From contig NZ_RHQN01000004.1 in assembly GCF_003935425.1 (NCBI RefSeq), forward strand, positions 248,001 through 312,000: a DNA stretch of 64,000 bases, read 5' to 3'. The notes beneath the pieces were generated by a model, which saw only the letters and a list, made by a program, of their open reading frames with translations, made no database searches and had not been told where the DNA came from. Of this stretch, positions 18,190 through 27,806 are shown one piece after another. The stretch is from Pseudomonas sp. v388 (GTDB lineage: Bacteria; Pseudomonadota; Gammaproteobacteria; Pseudomonadales; Pseudomonadaceae). Position numbers and translations under genes: made by a program. How positions within the stretch are numbered: position 1 is the stretch's first letter; each line of letters starts with the position of its first letter.

Positions 18190-19074
18190 GTGTACAAAGG
18201 TGTCATGCTTTCGGTCTCTGCCTCGGTGCTGTTCGGGGTCATGTATTTCTATACCTCGCTCATGAAACCGCTCACCGGTGAAGAAATCTTCGGCTGGCGG
18301 ATGCTGTTGACCGTGCCGTTCGCCACATTGTTCATGCTGGTCAGCGGCGACTGGCAGCTGGCGCGCGGCCTTGCCGCTCGCTTGATGCAGAACCCGACGC
18401 TGGTGTTCGGCCTGCTGCTCTCGTCGTTGCTGTTGGGCGTGCAACTGCTGATGTTCATGTGGGCGCCGCTGCATGGCCGCAGCCTGGAAGTGTCGCTGGG
18501 CTATTTTCTACTGCCGCTGACCATGATCCTCACCGGCCGCATCGTCTACGGCGAGCATCTGTCCTGGCTGCAGAAGGTCGCCGCCACCTTCGCGCTGATC
18601 GGCGTGGGTCATGAAGTGTGGCGACTGGGGAGTTTCTCCTGGGAAACCCTGGTGGTGGCCCTGGGTTACCCGATGTACTTCGTGCTGCGTCGTCGCCTCG
18701 GGACCGACAACCTCGGCGGGCTGTGGTTCGACATGGCGTTCATGCTGCCGGTCGGCCTGTGGTTCATCGCCCAGGGCGACCCGTTGGCGATCCAGCAGAC
18801 GCCGGCGCTGTACGGCTTGATTCCGCTGCTCGGCGTCATCAGTGCGTCGGCGCTGGTCAGCTACATCATCGCCAGCCGCCTGCTGCCGTTCAGCCTGTTC
18901 GGCCTGCTCAGCTATGTGGAACCGGTGCTGCTGGTGGGCGTTGCGCTGCTGCTGGGTGAAATCATCGGTCGCGATGAATGGCTGACATACCTGCCGATCT
19001 GGCTGGCAGTGCTGGTGCTGATGCTCGAGGGTGCCAAGCACCTGCTGGCCCAGCGTCGCCGCGACGCGGCGTGA
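18190..19074 (+). CDS. rarD: RarD-type EamA transporter
   Basis: The 294-residue inner-membrane protein begins with GTG at 18190, with AGAGG upstream. It has ten membrane helices in two EamA halves. The segment GVMYFYTSLMKPLTGEEIFGWRMLLTVPF and, later, MWAPLHGRSLEVSLGYFLLPLTMILTGR are specific to the RarD branch of the drug/metabolite transporter superfamily. RarD is annotated from a chloramphenicol-sensitivity phenotype; the natural substrate is not established. Its TGA is directly followed by the stop codon of zapE on the other strand. Confidence 0.85.
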   Translation: MYKGVMLSVSASVLFGVMYFYTSLMKPLTGEEIFGWRMLLTVPFATLFMLVSGDWQLARGLAARLMQNPTLVFGLLLSSLLLGVQLLMFMWAPLHGRSLEVSLGYFLLPLTMILTGRIVYGEHLSWLQKVAATFALIGVGHEVWRLGSFSWETLVVALGYPMYFVLRRRLGTDNLGGLWFDMAFMLPVGLWFIAQGDPLAIQQTPALYGLIPLLGVISASALVSYIIASRLLPFSLFGLLSYVEPVLLVGVALLLGEIIGRDEWLTYLPIWLAVLVLMLEGAKHLLAQRRRDAA

Positions 19075-20190
19075 CTAACGTTCGGTGAAACGCGCCAGCT
19101 GCATTTCCTGCAACCGGCTGAGGGTCCGGCGGAACGCGAAGGACAGATAACCTTCGGTGTACAACGCATCCATCGGCGTCTGCGCCTCGACATACAGCGG
19201 AATACGCCGGTCGTAGCATTCGTCCACCAGCGCGATGAAGCGCCGCACGCCATCATCGTGCGGCGAAAGCTGCGGCAGCTCGCGGTCCCCTGCCGCTACC
19301 TGCTCGACCCCGTCTTCGGTGCCACGTGCGATTTTCGCTTCGCGCTGCGCCGCGCTCAACGCAGGCACTTCACTGAGCAGAATCACTTGAAAACGGTCGC
19401 ACAGGGCAATGAAATCCATTGCCGCCAAAGGCTGCTCGCACAGGTCGCGATAGCGGCACCACACTACCGTGTCGGCGTGCTGGAGCACATTGATGCTGCG
19501 ATAGCCAAGCATCACCTGCGTGTCGTGGACCGGTTGCCCGGCGCTCAACGCGCTGAAGATATCGCCCAGCGCGCTGGGCTTGCCCGGTTCGCTGACCCAG
19601 TAGCGTTGCAGCAATTGTCCCGGATGCAGGCGATGATCTTCGCCGCCGTCCACCGCCACCACCTGCATGTGCCGCTGGATGGCCGCGATGGCCGGCAGGA
19701 ACCGCTCGCGATTATGCCCGTGGCTGTAGAGCTGATCCGGCGGCTGGTTGGAGGTGCAGACCAGCGTCACGCCCTGTTCGAACATTTCCTGCAACAGGCC
19801 GCCGAGAATCACCGCATCACCGATATCGGTCACGAACAGCTCGTCGAAACACATCACCCGCACCTCACGGGCCAGTTCACGGGCGATGACAATCAACGGT
19901 TGCGGCGTGCCGATCAGCTCGAACATGCGCTTGTGCACCCAGCGCATGAAATGGTGAAAATGCTGACGCCGCGCCGCCACGCCGAGGCTGTCGAAAAAGC
20001 GGTCCATCAGCCAGGTCTTGCCGCGCCCCACCGGTCCCCACAGGTACACGCCCTGGGCGCGGCTGCCGTTGCCGTTCAGCGCGTCGAAGCAATCCTGCAA
20101 CCGGCGCGCGGCCTGCAACTGCGCGGCGTCGGGCTGAAAGCCGCGTTGCAAAGCCCGTTCATAGGCATCCAGCGGAGACAGTACCTGCAT
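19075..20190 (-). CDS. zapE: Cell division ATPase ZapE (AFG1-like)
   Basis: The protein is 371 residues from the ATG at 20190, preceded by AAAGGTAGGTG. The Walker A motif is GPVGRGKTWLMD and Walker B is VMCFDELFVTD. Other AFG1-type blocks are HFHHFMRWVHKRMFEL, LVCTSNQPPDQLY and FRRTLSRLQEMQ at the end. ZapE is a Z-ring-associated ATPase reported to destabilise FtsZ polymers late in division and under low-oxygen or heat stress. It stands alone between convergent rarD and the upstream SulP gene. Confidence 0.9.
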   Translation of the reverse strand: MQVLSPLDAYERALQRGFQPDAAQLQAARRLQDCFDALNGNGSRAQGVYLWGPVGRGKTWLMDRFFDSLGVAARRQHFHHFMRWVHKRMFELIGTPQPLIVIARELAREVRVMCFDELFVTDIGDAVILGGLLQEMFEQGVTLVCTSNQPPDQLYSHGHNRERFLPAIAAIQRHMQVVAVDGGEDHRLHPGQLLQRYWVSEPGKPSALGDIFSALSAGQPVHDTQVMLGYRSINVLQHADTVVWCRYRDLCEQPLAAMDFIALCDRFQVILLSEVPALSAAQREAKIARGTEDGVEQVAAGDRELPQLSPHDDGVRRFIALVDECYDRRIPLYVEAQTPMDALYTEGYLSFAFRRTLSRLQEMQLARFTER

Positions 20191-20228
20191 CGGGCACCTA
20201 CCTTTTTGACGTGATTGAAGATCCGGAT

Positions 20229-21674
20229 TCAGGCCGGTTGCACACCGGCGCGCTTGAGCAGGCGCTTGCAGCGCTCGGACAGATGCACCACGCGCAAGTG
20301 CTTGCCGGCCTTGGTGTAACGCTCGCGCAGGGTCTTGAGCGCGGCGATGGCCGAATAGTCGACAAAACGCATGTGCCGGCAATCCAGCGTGACGTGCGCC
20401 GGGTCCTGTGCCGGGTCGAACTGGTCGAGAAACGGCGTGGTCGAGGCAAAGAACAAGGTGCCATGCAGGTGATAAAGCTTGCTGCCGTCGGCCTCCAGAT
20501 GGCTGTCAGCATAGAGCTCGCGGGCCTGTTGCCAGGCGAAATTGATCGCGGCAATGATGATGCCGAACATCACCGCCATCGCCAGGTCAGTCAAGACGGT
20601 CACCACGGTCACGGCAATGATCGCCAGCACGTCGCTGACCGGCACTTTGCGCAGCACCCGCAATGACGCCCAGGCAAATGTCTGCTGCGCCACCACGAAC
20701 ATCACGCCCACCAGCGCGGCCAGCGGAATGCGTTCGATCAACGGCGACAGGAACAGCACGAACATCAGGATCATGACCCCGGCCACCACCCCGGACAGTC
20801 GCCCGCGCCCGCCGGAACTGAGGTTGATCACGGTCTGGCCGATCATCGCGCAACCGCCCATGCCGCCGAACAGGCCCGACGCTACGTTCGCTGCGCCCAG
20901 TGCCACGCACTCGCGATCCGGGAAGCCGCGGCTCTCGGTGATTTCGTCGGTCAGGTTCAGGGTCAGCAGGGTTTCCAGCAGGCCGACCATGGCCATCAGC
21001 CCGGCATAGGGCGCGATGATCTGCAGGGTTTCCAGAGTCCACGGCACCTGCGGCAACGCCAGCGCGGGAAAGCCGCCGGCAATGTTCGCCATGTCACCCA
21101 GGGTGCGGGTCGGCAGACCCAGCAGATACACCGCCAGACCCACGCCGAGAATCGCCACAAGCGCCGGCGGTACGGCTTTGGTCAGGCGCGGCAGCAGATA
21201 GACAACGGCCATGGTGGCCGCCACCAGCCCAAGCATCACATACAGCGGCGTGCCGCTGAGCCAGTGTTCGCCGGACTTGAAATGCTCCAGCTGGGCCATC
21301 GCGATGACAATCGCCAGGCCGTTGACGAAGCCGAGCATCACCGGGTAAGGCACCAGCCGGATCAGTTTGCCCAGGCGCAGCAGGCCGAACAGAACCATTA
21401 ACAGACCGCCCAGCAGCACCGTGGCCAACAGGTATTGCACACCCTGCTGCACCACCAGCGCGACGATCACCACCGCCATCGAACCCGCCGCCCCGGAGAC
21501 CATCCCCGGCCGACCGCCGAACAGCGCGGTCAGGGTACAAATGATGAACGCGCCGTACAGCCCCATCAGCGGATTGAGATGGGCCACCAGCGCAAAGGCG
21601 ATGCACTCGGGCACCAACGCAAAGGAAGTGGTGAGGCCGGCAAGCACGTCGGCGCGTATACGGTTCGTTTTCAT
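20229..21674 (-). CDS. SulP-family inorganic anion transporter with STAS domain
   Basis: The protein is 481 residues from the ATG at 21674 (MKTNRIRADVLAGLTTSFALVPECIAFALV). This is the classic SulP opening, with PECIAFA matching the conserved first-helix motif. About 11-12 membrane helices are followed by a C-terminal STAS domain (about 375-475: LYHLHGTLFFASTTPFL... and HVTLDCRHMRFVDYSAIAAL). SulP proteins move sulfate, bicarbonate or other anions. The substrate is not decided by sequence alone. No strong ribosome-binding site is visible. The zapE gene follows 38 bases downstream on the same strand. Confidence 0.88.
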   Translation of the reverse strand: MKTNRIRADVLAGLTTSFALVPECIAFALVAHLNPLMGLYGAFIICTLTALFGGRPGMVSGAAGSMAVVIVALVVQQGVQYLLATVLLGGLLMVLFGLLRLGKLIRLVPYPVMLGFVNGLAIVIAMAQLEHFKSGEHWLSGTPLYVMLGLVAATMAVVYLLPRLTKAVPPALVAILGVGLAVYLLGLPTRTLGDMANIAGGFPALALPQVPWTLETLQIIAPYAGLMAMVGLLETLLTLNLTDEITESRGFPDRECVALGAANVASGLFGGMGGCAMIGQTVINLSSGGRGRLSGVVAGVMILMFVLFLSPLIERIPLAALVGVMFVVAQQTFAWASLRVLRKVPVSDVLAIIAVTVVTVLTDLAMAVMFGIIIAAINFAWQQARELYADSHLEADGSKLYHLHGTLFFASTTPFLDQFDPAQDPAHVTLDCRHMRFVDYSAIAALKTLRERYTKAGKHLRVVHLSERCKRLLKRAGVQPA

Positions 21675-21878
21675 GGGGTACCCGACTGCGTCCCGCCCGC
21701 GTAAGCAAGAGAGGCTGGAAAAAGCGGGCATGGTACGCAAACCCTTGGCAAGCGGCCACCACCCCGCATCGCACCGACGTATTAAACGGCTGGCAATATG
21801 CTGAGAAAAAATGTTTATTGAGGGTTCCACTCTGCCTGCTAAGGTTCGCCGCTTGACAAAAAACAAGAGGAGCAGCCG
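21675..21878. promoter_or_regulatory. Divergent region between SulP and ampC genes
   Basis: The 204-base stretch holds both promoters. It becomes AT-rich at about 21780-21870. A TTGACA at 21853-21858 is too close to the ampC start to be its -35. No AmpR-type regulator gene is present next to ampC. Confidence 0.35.
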
Positions 21879-23054
21879 ATGCGCCGGAGCCTTCCAAGCC
21901 GCCTGAATATCGCCATACTGGCGTGCGGCGCCCTGATCAGTGGAGTTACCCAAGCTGACAGCGAGCGGGCCGATTCGCTACGCGTCACGGTGACCGAAGC
22001 CGCCCAAGCCGTGATGCAGCGAAACGACATCGCAGGCATGTCGATTGCCATCAGCGAAGGTGGCCGCCAGCATTTCTACAATTTCGGCGTTGCGTCACGG
22101 CAGACCGGCCAGCCCGTCACCCGCGATACGCTGTTCGAGCTGGGTTCGATCAGCAAGACCTTCACCGCGACCCTCGCGACCTGGGCGCAGACCAACGGCC
22201 AGTTGTCGCTCACCGAAAACATCGACACCTATATGCCGCAATTGCAAGGCAGCCGCCTCGGCAAACTGCCGGTCTACCATCTGGCGACCCACACTGCAGG
22301 CGGCTTCCCGCTGCAGGTGCCGGACAAGGTGAGCAATGACGACGAGCTGATGGCCTATTTCAAGGCCTGGCAGCCGCAATATCTGCCCGGCACCCACCGT
22401 TCCTACGCCAACCCGAGCATCGGCTTGCTGGGCGTCGTCGCCGCACGCAGCCTGAAACTGCCGTTCGAGCAGGCCATGGAGCAGCAGCTGTTTCCGGCCT
22501 TGGGCCTGAACAATACCTGGCTCGACGTGCCGGACGACAAACTGGCAACCTACGCTCAGGGCTACGACAAGACCGGCGCGCCGGTGCGCCTGAATGCGGG
22601 CGTGCTGGCGGCCCAGGCCTACGGGGTGAAATCCACGAGTCGTGACCTGCTGCGGTTCGTGGAAGCCAATCTGCAAGCCAGGCCCCTGGAAACGCCACTC
22701 CAGCGTGCTTTGCTGGACACTCGTACCGGCTACTTCGAGGTCGGCGCCATGGTTCAGGATCTGGCGTGGGAACACTATCGGCAACCGGTACAACTGAACG
22801 CGCTGCTAGAAGGCAATTCCAGCAAGATGGCCCTGAACACCCAGCCGGTACTCCCGCTCAAACCCTTCCCCGGGCTGGAGGATACCTGGGTGAACAAGAC
22901 CGGCTCCACCAACGGGTTCGGCGGCTACGTGGCGTTCGTGCCGGGCAGGCAACTGGGGATCGTGGTGCTGGCGAACAGGAATTACCCCAATGAAGAACGG
23001 GTGAAGCTGGCGTATCGGATTCTCAGTGAGTTGGGGTGCTGTTCGGCCAGGTAA
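21879..23054 (+). CDS. ampC: Class C beta-lactamase AmpC
   Basis: The 391-residue precursor has a signal peptide cleaved near TQA. The serine beta-lactamase motifs are in place: SISK with the nucleophile Ser90 and Lys93, YAN at 176-178 where most AmpC enzymes have YSN (YAN is also found in cephalosporinases), and KTG at 340-342. GAGGAGCAG precedes the ATG. The enzyme hydrolyses cephalosporins in the periplasm. In many pseudomonads ampC is induced through a divergent ampR; none is adjacent here, so expression may depend on a distant regulator or be constitutive and low. Confidence 0.92.
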   Translation: MRRSLPSRLNIAILACGALISGVTQADSERADSLRVTVTEAAQAVMQRNDIAGMSIAISEGGRQHFYNFGVASRQTGQPVTRDTLFELGSISKTFTATLATWAQTNGQLSLTENIDTYMPQLQGSRLGKLPVYHLATHTAGGFPLQVPDKVSNDDELMAYFKAWQPQYLPGTHRSYANPSIGLLGVVAARSLKLPFEQAMEQQLFPALGLNNTWLDVPDDKLATYAQGYDKTGAPVRLNAGVLAAQAYGVKSTSRDLLRFVEANLQARPLETPLQRALLDTRTGYFEVGAMVQDLAWEHYRQPVQLNALLEGNSSKMALNTQPVLPLKPFPGLEDTWVNKTGSTNGFGGYVAFVPGRQLGIVVLANRNYPNEERVKLAYRILSELGCCSAR

Positions 23055-23066
23055 ACGCATGACGTT

Positions 23067-23170
23067 TGTAGGAACCAGCTCGCTGGCGAACGAGGATGTG
23101 CGCTGCATTCATTCGATCTGAACAACCGTCTTCGTCGGATGGCCGCCGACGGCAGGCTGGCTCCTGCAGA
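23067..23170. repeat. REP/BIME-type elements downstream of ampC
   Basis: TGTAGGAACCAGCTCGCTGGCGAACGA and, about 65 bases later, GACGGCAGGCTGGCTCCTGCAG form an inverted pair of the TGTAGGAGC variety. The pair lies between ampC and the efe operon. Confidence 0.65.
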
Positions 23171-23245
23171 CTCCGGGCACAACTGAACCGGACCTGAACA
23201 AATTTCAGAAAATTAAAATCGCTAAAAAAACAACTACCTTCATTC

Positions 23246-23264
23246 AAGAATGAGTATCATTATG
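23246..23264. promoter_or_regulatory. Fur box upstream of efeU
   Basis: AAGAATGAGTATCATTATG fits the 19-base Fur consensus GATAATGATAATCATTATC at most positions and lies 60 bases before the efeU start in an AT-rich stretch. It implies iron-repressed expression of efeU-efeO-efeB-efeM. Confidence 0.75.
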
Positions 23265-23323
23265 TTACGCAGTATTTCCGCTTGCGAAACATCTTGTCGA
23301 CCGCCCGTCTTACCCGGTGAATC

Positions 23324-24178
23324 ATGCTCGTTCCTTTCCTGATCATGCTGCGCGAAGGCATCGAAGCCGCGCTTATCGTTGGCATCATCGCCAGCTACCT
23401 CAAACAGACCGGCCGTGGCGAGTGGATGCCTGCGGTGTGGATCGGCGTGTTTCTCGCAGGCGCGTTGTCGCTGTTCGTCGGCGGTGGTCTGGAGTTGATG
23501 AGCGCTGAATTCCCGCAGAAACAGCAGGAATTGTTCGAAGGCATCGTCGGCCTGCTTGCGGTGGGCATTCTCAGTTCCATGGTGTTCTGGATGCGCAAGG
23601 TCGCCCGCTCGATCAAGAGCGCCCTGCATGAATCCCTGGACGCTGCACTCGGCGGCTCGAACAATCAGACCTACGCGCTGATCGCCATGGTGTTTTTCGC
23701 CGTGGCCCGCGAAGGTCTGGAAACGGTGTTCTTCCTGCTGGCGGTGTTCCAGCAGAGCGAAGGCTCCGGCGCGCCGTTGGGTGCGCTGCTGGGCCTGTTG
23801 CTGGCGGTGGCGCTCGGCGTCGCGCTGTACAAAGGCAGCATGCGCCTGAACCTGAGCCTGTTTTTCCGCTGGACCGGCCTGTTCATCCTGGTGGTGGCGG
23901 CCGGAATTCTCGCCAACTCGGTGCAGGCGCTGCATGAAGCGGGCCTCTGGAACCACTTGCAGGACGTGGTCTTCGACATCAGCCCGATTCTGCCGATGGA
24001 CGGCCCGACCGGTTCGGTGCTGGCCGGCATGTTCGGTTACCAGGACGCGCCGACCGTGAGCACCCTGAGCGTGTACCTCATTTACCTGATCGGATCGCTG
24101 GCGCTGTTCTTCCTGCCGCACGCCCCGAGCGCGGGCCAGACGGTTGCGCGCACACCCTCTTCAGCCATTAACGAATAA
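23324..24178 (+). CDS. efeU: Ferrous iron permease EfeU (FTR1 family)
   Basis: The 284-residue inner-membrane protein has seven helices. Both iron-binding R-E-x-x-E motifs of the FTR1 family are present: REGIE near residue 11 and REGLE near residue 128. It carries Fe2+/Fe3+ across the inner membrane together with EfeO and EfeB, encoded immediately downstream. A Fur box lies upstream. Only seven bases separate its stop from the efeO start, so the genes are co-transcribed. Confidence 0.93.
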   Translation: MLVPFLIMLREGIEAALIVGIIASYLKQTGRGEWMPAVWIGVFLAGALSLFVGGGLELMSAEFPQKQQELFEGIVGLLAVGILSSMVFWMRKVARSIKSALHESLDAALGGSNNQTYALIAMVFFAVAREGLETVFFLLAVFQQSEGSGAPLGALLGLLLAVALGVALYKGSMRLNLSLFFRWTGLFILVVAAGILANSVQALHEAGLWNHLQDVVFDISPILPMDGPTGSVLAGMFGYQDAPTVSTLSVYLIYLIGSLALFFLPHAPSAGQTVARTPSSAINE

Positions 24179-24185
24179 GGGCCCC

Positions 24186-25394
24186 ATGTCGAACCCACCT
24201 TCAGGTGCTGGCAAACACGCCAGACCTCCCCGCGCCTTGCGATTGGCAGTGGCCGGTTCCGTGATCCTGATGATCGCCGCCGGCGGCCTGTTCTACTACG
24301 CCTCCCAAGTGGCGGCCACCAAGCGCGCCGCCAATGCGGGCGCAGAAACCGTGGTCAATATTCACGCGCACAATTGCGAGCCCAATGCGCTGACGGTTGC
24401 GGCGGGCAAGAACGCCTTCCGCATCGTCAATCGTTCGGAGCGTGCCGTCGAGTGGGAAATTCTAGATGGCGTGCTGGTGGTCGAAGAGCGGGAAAACATC
24501 GCGCCGGGTCTGAGCCAGGTGATCAACGCCAACCTGATGCCTGGCGACTACGCCATCACCTGTGGCCTGCTGAGCAATCCGCGCGGCACTTTGCATGTGA
24601 CACCGACCGCCGAGTCCGACGCCAAGGCCAAGGCGCGGCCGTCGATGACCGCCTTCATCGGCCCGCTCTCGGAATACCGGGTGTATCTGAGCATGCAGGG
24701 TTCGGCGCTGATCAAAGCCGCCACCGCACTGCAACAGGCCATCGAGGCCGGCGATCTTGACGCCGCGCAAGCGGCTTACCTGCCGGCGCGCACCGCTTAC
24801 CAGCGCATCGCCCCTGCCGCACAGCGTCTGGCGGAACTGGACAACGCCATCAATGCCCGCGCCGACTACTTCGAGAAGCGTGAGCAGGACGCAGGTTTCG
24901 CCGGTTTCCACCGCATCGAATACGCCTTGTTCAGCCAGCACAGCCTCGACGTCCTCGCGCCGGTGGCTCAGCGGCTGTCTGTCGACGTGGCCGAGCTCAA
25001 GCAACAATTGCTGGCTCAATCCCTGGCGCCTGAACAACTGACCGGCATCGTCATCCGCAACCTGCGCAGTCTGGCGGACGTGCGCCACAACGGCGAAGAA
25101 GAGCGCTACAGCCACACCGATCTGAACGGCTTTGCCGCCAATCTGCAAGGCACGCGCAAGGTCGTTGACCTGCTGCGTCCGCTGTTGGCCAAAACCAGCG
25201 GCGAACTGCTGCAGAAAATCGACGCAGCGGCTGCCGACCTGGACAGCACGCTCAGTGCCCTGAGCAGCGACGGCGGCTATCGCCCTTACGACCAGGTTTC
25301 GGCCGATCAACGCCAGCAGATCGCCGACCAGGCACGCGTTTTGGCCGACGCGCTGGAAGGCGTCGACCCTGCACTTGGCCTTTCGAGCCTCTGA
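24186..25394 (+). CDS. efeO: Iron uptake protein EfeO (cupredoxin plus M75 domain)
   Basis: This 402-residue protein starts at the ATG at 24186, with AAGGG eight bases before it. An N-terminal membrane anchor or uncleaved signal (about 17-40, [21 protein letters not shown]) leads to a cupredoxin-like domain (about 55-140: [42 protein letters not shown]). The M75 imelysin-like domain (about 155-400) follows, with [12 protein letters not shown] and its HxxE pair. EfeO is the periplasmic iron-binding partner that hands iron to EfeU. Confidence 0.92.
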   Translation: MSNPPSGAGKHARPPRALRLAVAGSVILMIAAGGLFYYASQVAATKRAANAGAETVVNIHAHNCEPNALTVAAGKNAFRIVNRSERAVEWEILDGVLVVEERENIAPGLSQVINANLMPGDYAITCGLLSNPRGTLHVTPTAESDAKAKARPSMTAFIGPLSEYRVYLSMQGSALIKAATALQQAIEAGDLDAAQAAYLPARTAYQRIAPAAQRLAELDNAINARADYFEKREQDAGFAGFHRIEYALFSQHSLDVLAPVAQRLSVDVAELKQQLLAQSLAPEQLTGIVIRNLRSLADVRHNGEEERYSHTDLNGFAANLQGTRKVVDLLRPLLAKTSGELLQKIDAAAADLDSTLSALSSDGGYRPYDQVSADQRQQIADQARVLADALEGVDPALGLSSL

Positions 25395-25416
25395 TCCACT
25401 GGAGCACAGCACCACG

Positions 25417-26727
25417 ATGAAAACCCCCGACGCCAACAACGCCCCGCAATCGATCCAGCGCCGCCGCGTGCTGATGGGGCTGGGCGCGGCCGGTGCCGCA
25501 CTGGCCGGCAGCAGCCTGAGCAATAACGTGCTGGCGGCCGCCCCCGCGCAAGTCACCGAAGCGCCGAACAGCGAAAAAACCGAAGACCGCAACGCGTTCC
25601 TCGGCGTGCATCAGAGCGGCATCGTCAACCCGCGCCCTACCGCCGGCATGCTGGTGGCCTTTGATGTACTGGCCGCTGATCGCGAAGACCTGGAGCGGAT
25701 GTTTCGCACCCTGAATGAGCGCATCGCCTTTTTGATGACCGGTGGCCCGGTACCGGAAGTCGATCCGAAACTGCCGCCTGCCGATTCGGGCATTCTCGGC
25801 CCGGTGGTCACGCCGGATAACCTGACGATCACCGTCTCGGTGGGCGAGTCGCTGTTCGACGAGCGTTTCGGCCTGACCGACGTCAAGCCCAAGCGCCTGA
25901 GCCGCATGGTCGGTTTTCCCAATGACGCGCTGGATGCAGCCAACTGCCACGGCGATTTGAGCATTCAGTTCTGTTCCAACACGCCGGACAGCAACATTCA
26001 CGCCCTGCGCGACATCGTGAAGAACCTTCCCGACCTGCTGTTCGTGCGCTGGAAACAGGAAGGCACCGTGCCTCCGCAAGCGCCGAAAAAGCCGGGCCAG
26101 CCGCCGGAAAGCGCGCGCAACTTCCTGGGTTTCCGCGACGGTTCGGCCAACCCCGATTCCAACGACCAGAAAGCCATGAACGAACTGGTGTGGGTGCAAC
26201 CGGGCAGTGACGAACCGGCCTGGGCAGCCCACGGCAGCTATCAGGCGGTGCGCATCATTCGCAATTTCGTCGAGCGCTGGGACCGTACCCCATTGCAGGA
26301 ACAGGAGTCGATTTTCGGCCGCACCAAGAACGCCGGCGCGCCCATGGACGGCAAGGTGGAAACCGATGTGCCGAACTACGCAGCCGACCCGCACGGCAAG
26401 AAGACTCGCCTGGATTCCCACATCCGTCTGGCCAATCCGCGTACGCCACAAAGCCAGCGCAATTTGATCCTGCGTCGGCCGTTCAACTATTCCAACGGCG
26501 TCAACAAGAACGGCCAACTCGACATGGGCCTGCTGTTCATCTGTTACCAGTCGGACCTGGAAAAAGGCTTCATCACCGTGCAGAACCGTCTCAATGGCGA
26601 GCCGCTGGAGGAATACCTCAAGCCCATCGGCGGTGGCTACTTCTTCACCCTGCCCGGTGTGACCGACAGCAAGGATTTTCTTGGCCGCTCATTGCTGGCC
26701 GCTGCAACGCCTGCCAAAACCGCCTGA
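25417..26727 (+). CDS. efeB: EfeB, Tat-exported Dyp-type haem peroxidase
   Basis: This is a 436-residue protein; the ATG at 25417 places the twin-arginine signal [18 protein letters not shown] near residues 14-32. The Dyp peroxidase signature GFRDGSANP contains the catalytic aspartate, and the proximal haem histidine is in [10 protein letters not shown]. EfeB oxidises ferrous iron or releases iron in the periplasm to feed EfeO/EfeU. Its start lies 23 bases after the efeO stop. Confidence 0.92.
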   Translation: MKTPDANNAPQSIQRRRVLMGLGAAGAALAGSSLSNNVLAAAPAQVTEAPNSEKTEDRNAFLGVHQSGIVNPRPTAGMLVAFDVLAADREDLERMFRTLNERIAFLMTGGPVPEVDPKLPPADSGILGPVVTPDNLTITVSVGESLFDERFGLTDVKPKRLSRMVGFPNDALDAANCHGDLSIQFCSNTPDSNIHALRDIVKNLPDLLFVRWKQEGTVPPQAPKKPGQPPESARNFLGFRDGSANPDSNDQKAMNELVWVQPGSDEPAWAAHGSYQAVRIIRNFVERWDRTPLQEQESIFGRTKNAGAPMDGKVETDVPNYAADPHGKKTRLDSHIRLANPRTPQSQRNLILRRPFNYSNGVNKNGQLDMGLLFICYQSDLEKGFITVQNRLNGEPLEEYLKPIGGGYFFTLPGVTDSKDFLGRSLLAAATPAKTA

Positions 26728-26756
26728 CTTTCAACCTCATGACCCGGAAGACAACC

Positions 26757-27581
26757 ATGAAAAAGACGCCCCTGGCTTTGCTGTTGACCCTCGGCCTGCT
26801 CCAGACCCCGCTGGCCGCCTTTGCCGCCACGGCGCCGCTGGACCTGGTCGGCCCGGTTTCGGACTACAAGATCTACGTGACCGAGAACATTGAAGAGCTG
26901 GTCAGCCACACTCGGCAGTTCACCGATGCGGTCAAGAAAGGCGACATCGCCACGGCCAAGAAGCTGTATGCGCCGACCCGAGTGTTCTACGAATCGGTCG
27001 AGCCGATCGCCGAGCTGTTCAGCGACCTGGATGCCTCGATCGACTCCCGCGAAGATGATCACGAGCAAGGTGTCGAAGCTGACGATTTCACTGGTTTCCA
27101 CCGCCTGGAATACGCACTGTTCGCCAAGAACACCACTCAGGACCAAGGCGCTATCGCTGACAAGCTGATGGCCGACGTCAAGGACCTGGAGCAGCGCGTG
27201 GCCGAGCTGACCTTCCCGCCGGAGAAAGTGGTCGGCGGCGCGGCGGCCCTGCTGGAAGAAGTCGCGGCGACCAAAGTGTCCGGCGAAGAAGACCGCTACA
27301 GCCATACCGACCTGTACGACTTCCAGGGCAACATCGACGGCGCGAAGAAAATCGTCGACCTGTTCCGCCCGCACATCGAAACCCAGGACAAGGCGTTCAC
27401 CGACAAAGTCGACAAAAACTTTGCCACCGTGAACAAGATCCTGGCACGTTACAAAACCAAGGACGGCGGTTTCCAGACCTACGACAAGGTCAAGGACAAC
27501 GACCGCAAGGCGCTGGTCGGCCCGGTGAATACCCTGGCCGAAGACCTGTCGACCCTGCGTGGGAAGCTGGGGCTGAACTGA
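26757..27581 (+). CDS. efeM: EfeM-like periplasmic M75 protein (EfeO without cupredoxin)
   Basis: The 274-residue precursor has a signal peptide cleaved at AFAA. The mature part is an M75 domain only, with [12 protein letters not shown] equivalent to the HxxE motif in EfeO, and [16 protein letters not shown] near the end of the domain. It is clearly a paralogue of the efeO C-terminal domain upstream. EfeM-type proteins in pseudomonads bind metal ions in the periplasm. The start has GGAAG eight bases upstream, and only 29 bases separate it from efeB, so it is the fourth gene of the operon. Confidence 0.88.
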   Translation: MKKTPLALLLTLGLLQTPLAAFAATAPLDLVGPVSDYKIYVTENIEELVSHTRQFTDAVKKGDIATAKKLYAPTRVFYESVEPIAELFSDLDASIDSREDDHEQGVEADDFTGFHRLEYALFAKNTTQDQGAIADKLMADVKDLEQRVAELTFPPEKVVGGAAALLEEVAATKVSGEEDRYSHTDLYDFQGNIDGAKKIVDLFRPHIETQDKAFTDKVDKNFATVNKILARYKTKDGGFQTYDKVKDNDRKALVGPVNTLAEDLSTLRGKLGLN

Positions 27582-27595
27582 CACCTGGATCAACC

Positions 27596-27738
27596 GTGGG
27601 AGCGACCGGACGGCGATCCGTCCTGGTCGCGAAGACGGCATCCGGAACGACGCAATCTCTGTCTCAACACCGGCCCCTTCGCCAGCACGCTGGCTCCTGC
27701 AGCCGCGATCCTGTAGGAGCCAGCGTGCTGGCGATCCG
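27596..27738. repeat. REP/BIME cluster with a long hairpin after the efe operon
   Basis: GCGACC-GGACGG (27602-27613) pairs with CCGTCC-T-GGTCGC (27618-27630) around CGAT, a very stable hairpin. It is followed by a CGCCAGCACGCTGGCTCCTGCAG arm and its inverse CTGTAGGAGCCAGCGTGCTGGCG. The cluster separates the efe operon from the convergent molybdopterin operon and probably serves as a transcription end for both. Confidence 0.75.
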
Positions 27739-27806
27739 GCGCGCAGCGGCAGCAGTTATAGAATACGGCGACCCCCGATTTGTAGGGCCGTGCCAAGCTT
27801 TTAGTC

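Noticed and set aside
21853-21858. TTGACA as -35 of ampC
   Set aside because: Only 20 bases before the ATG, leaving no room for a -10 and leader.
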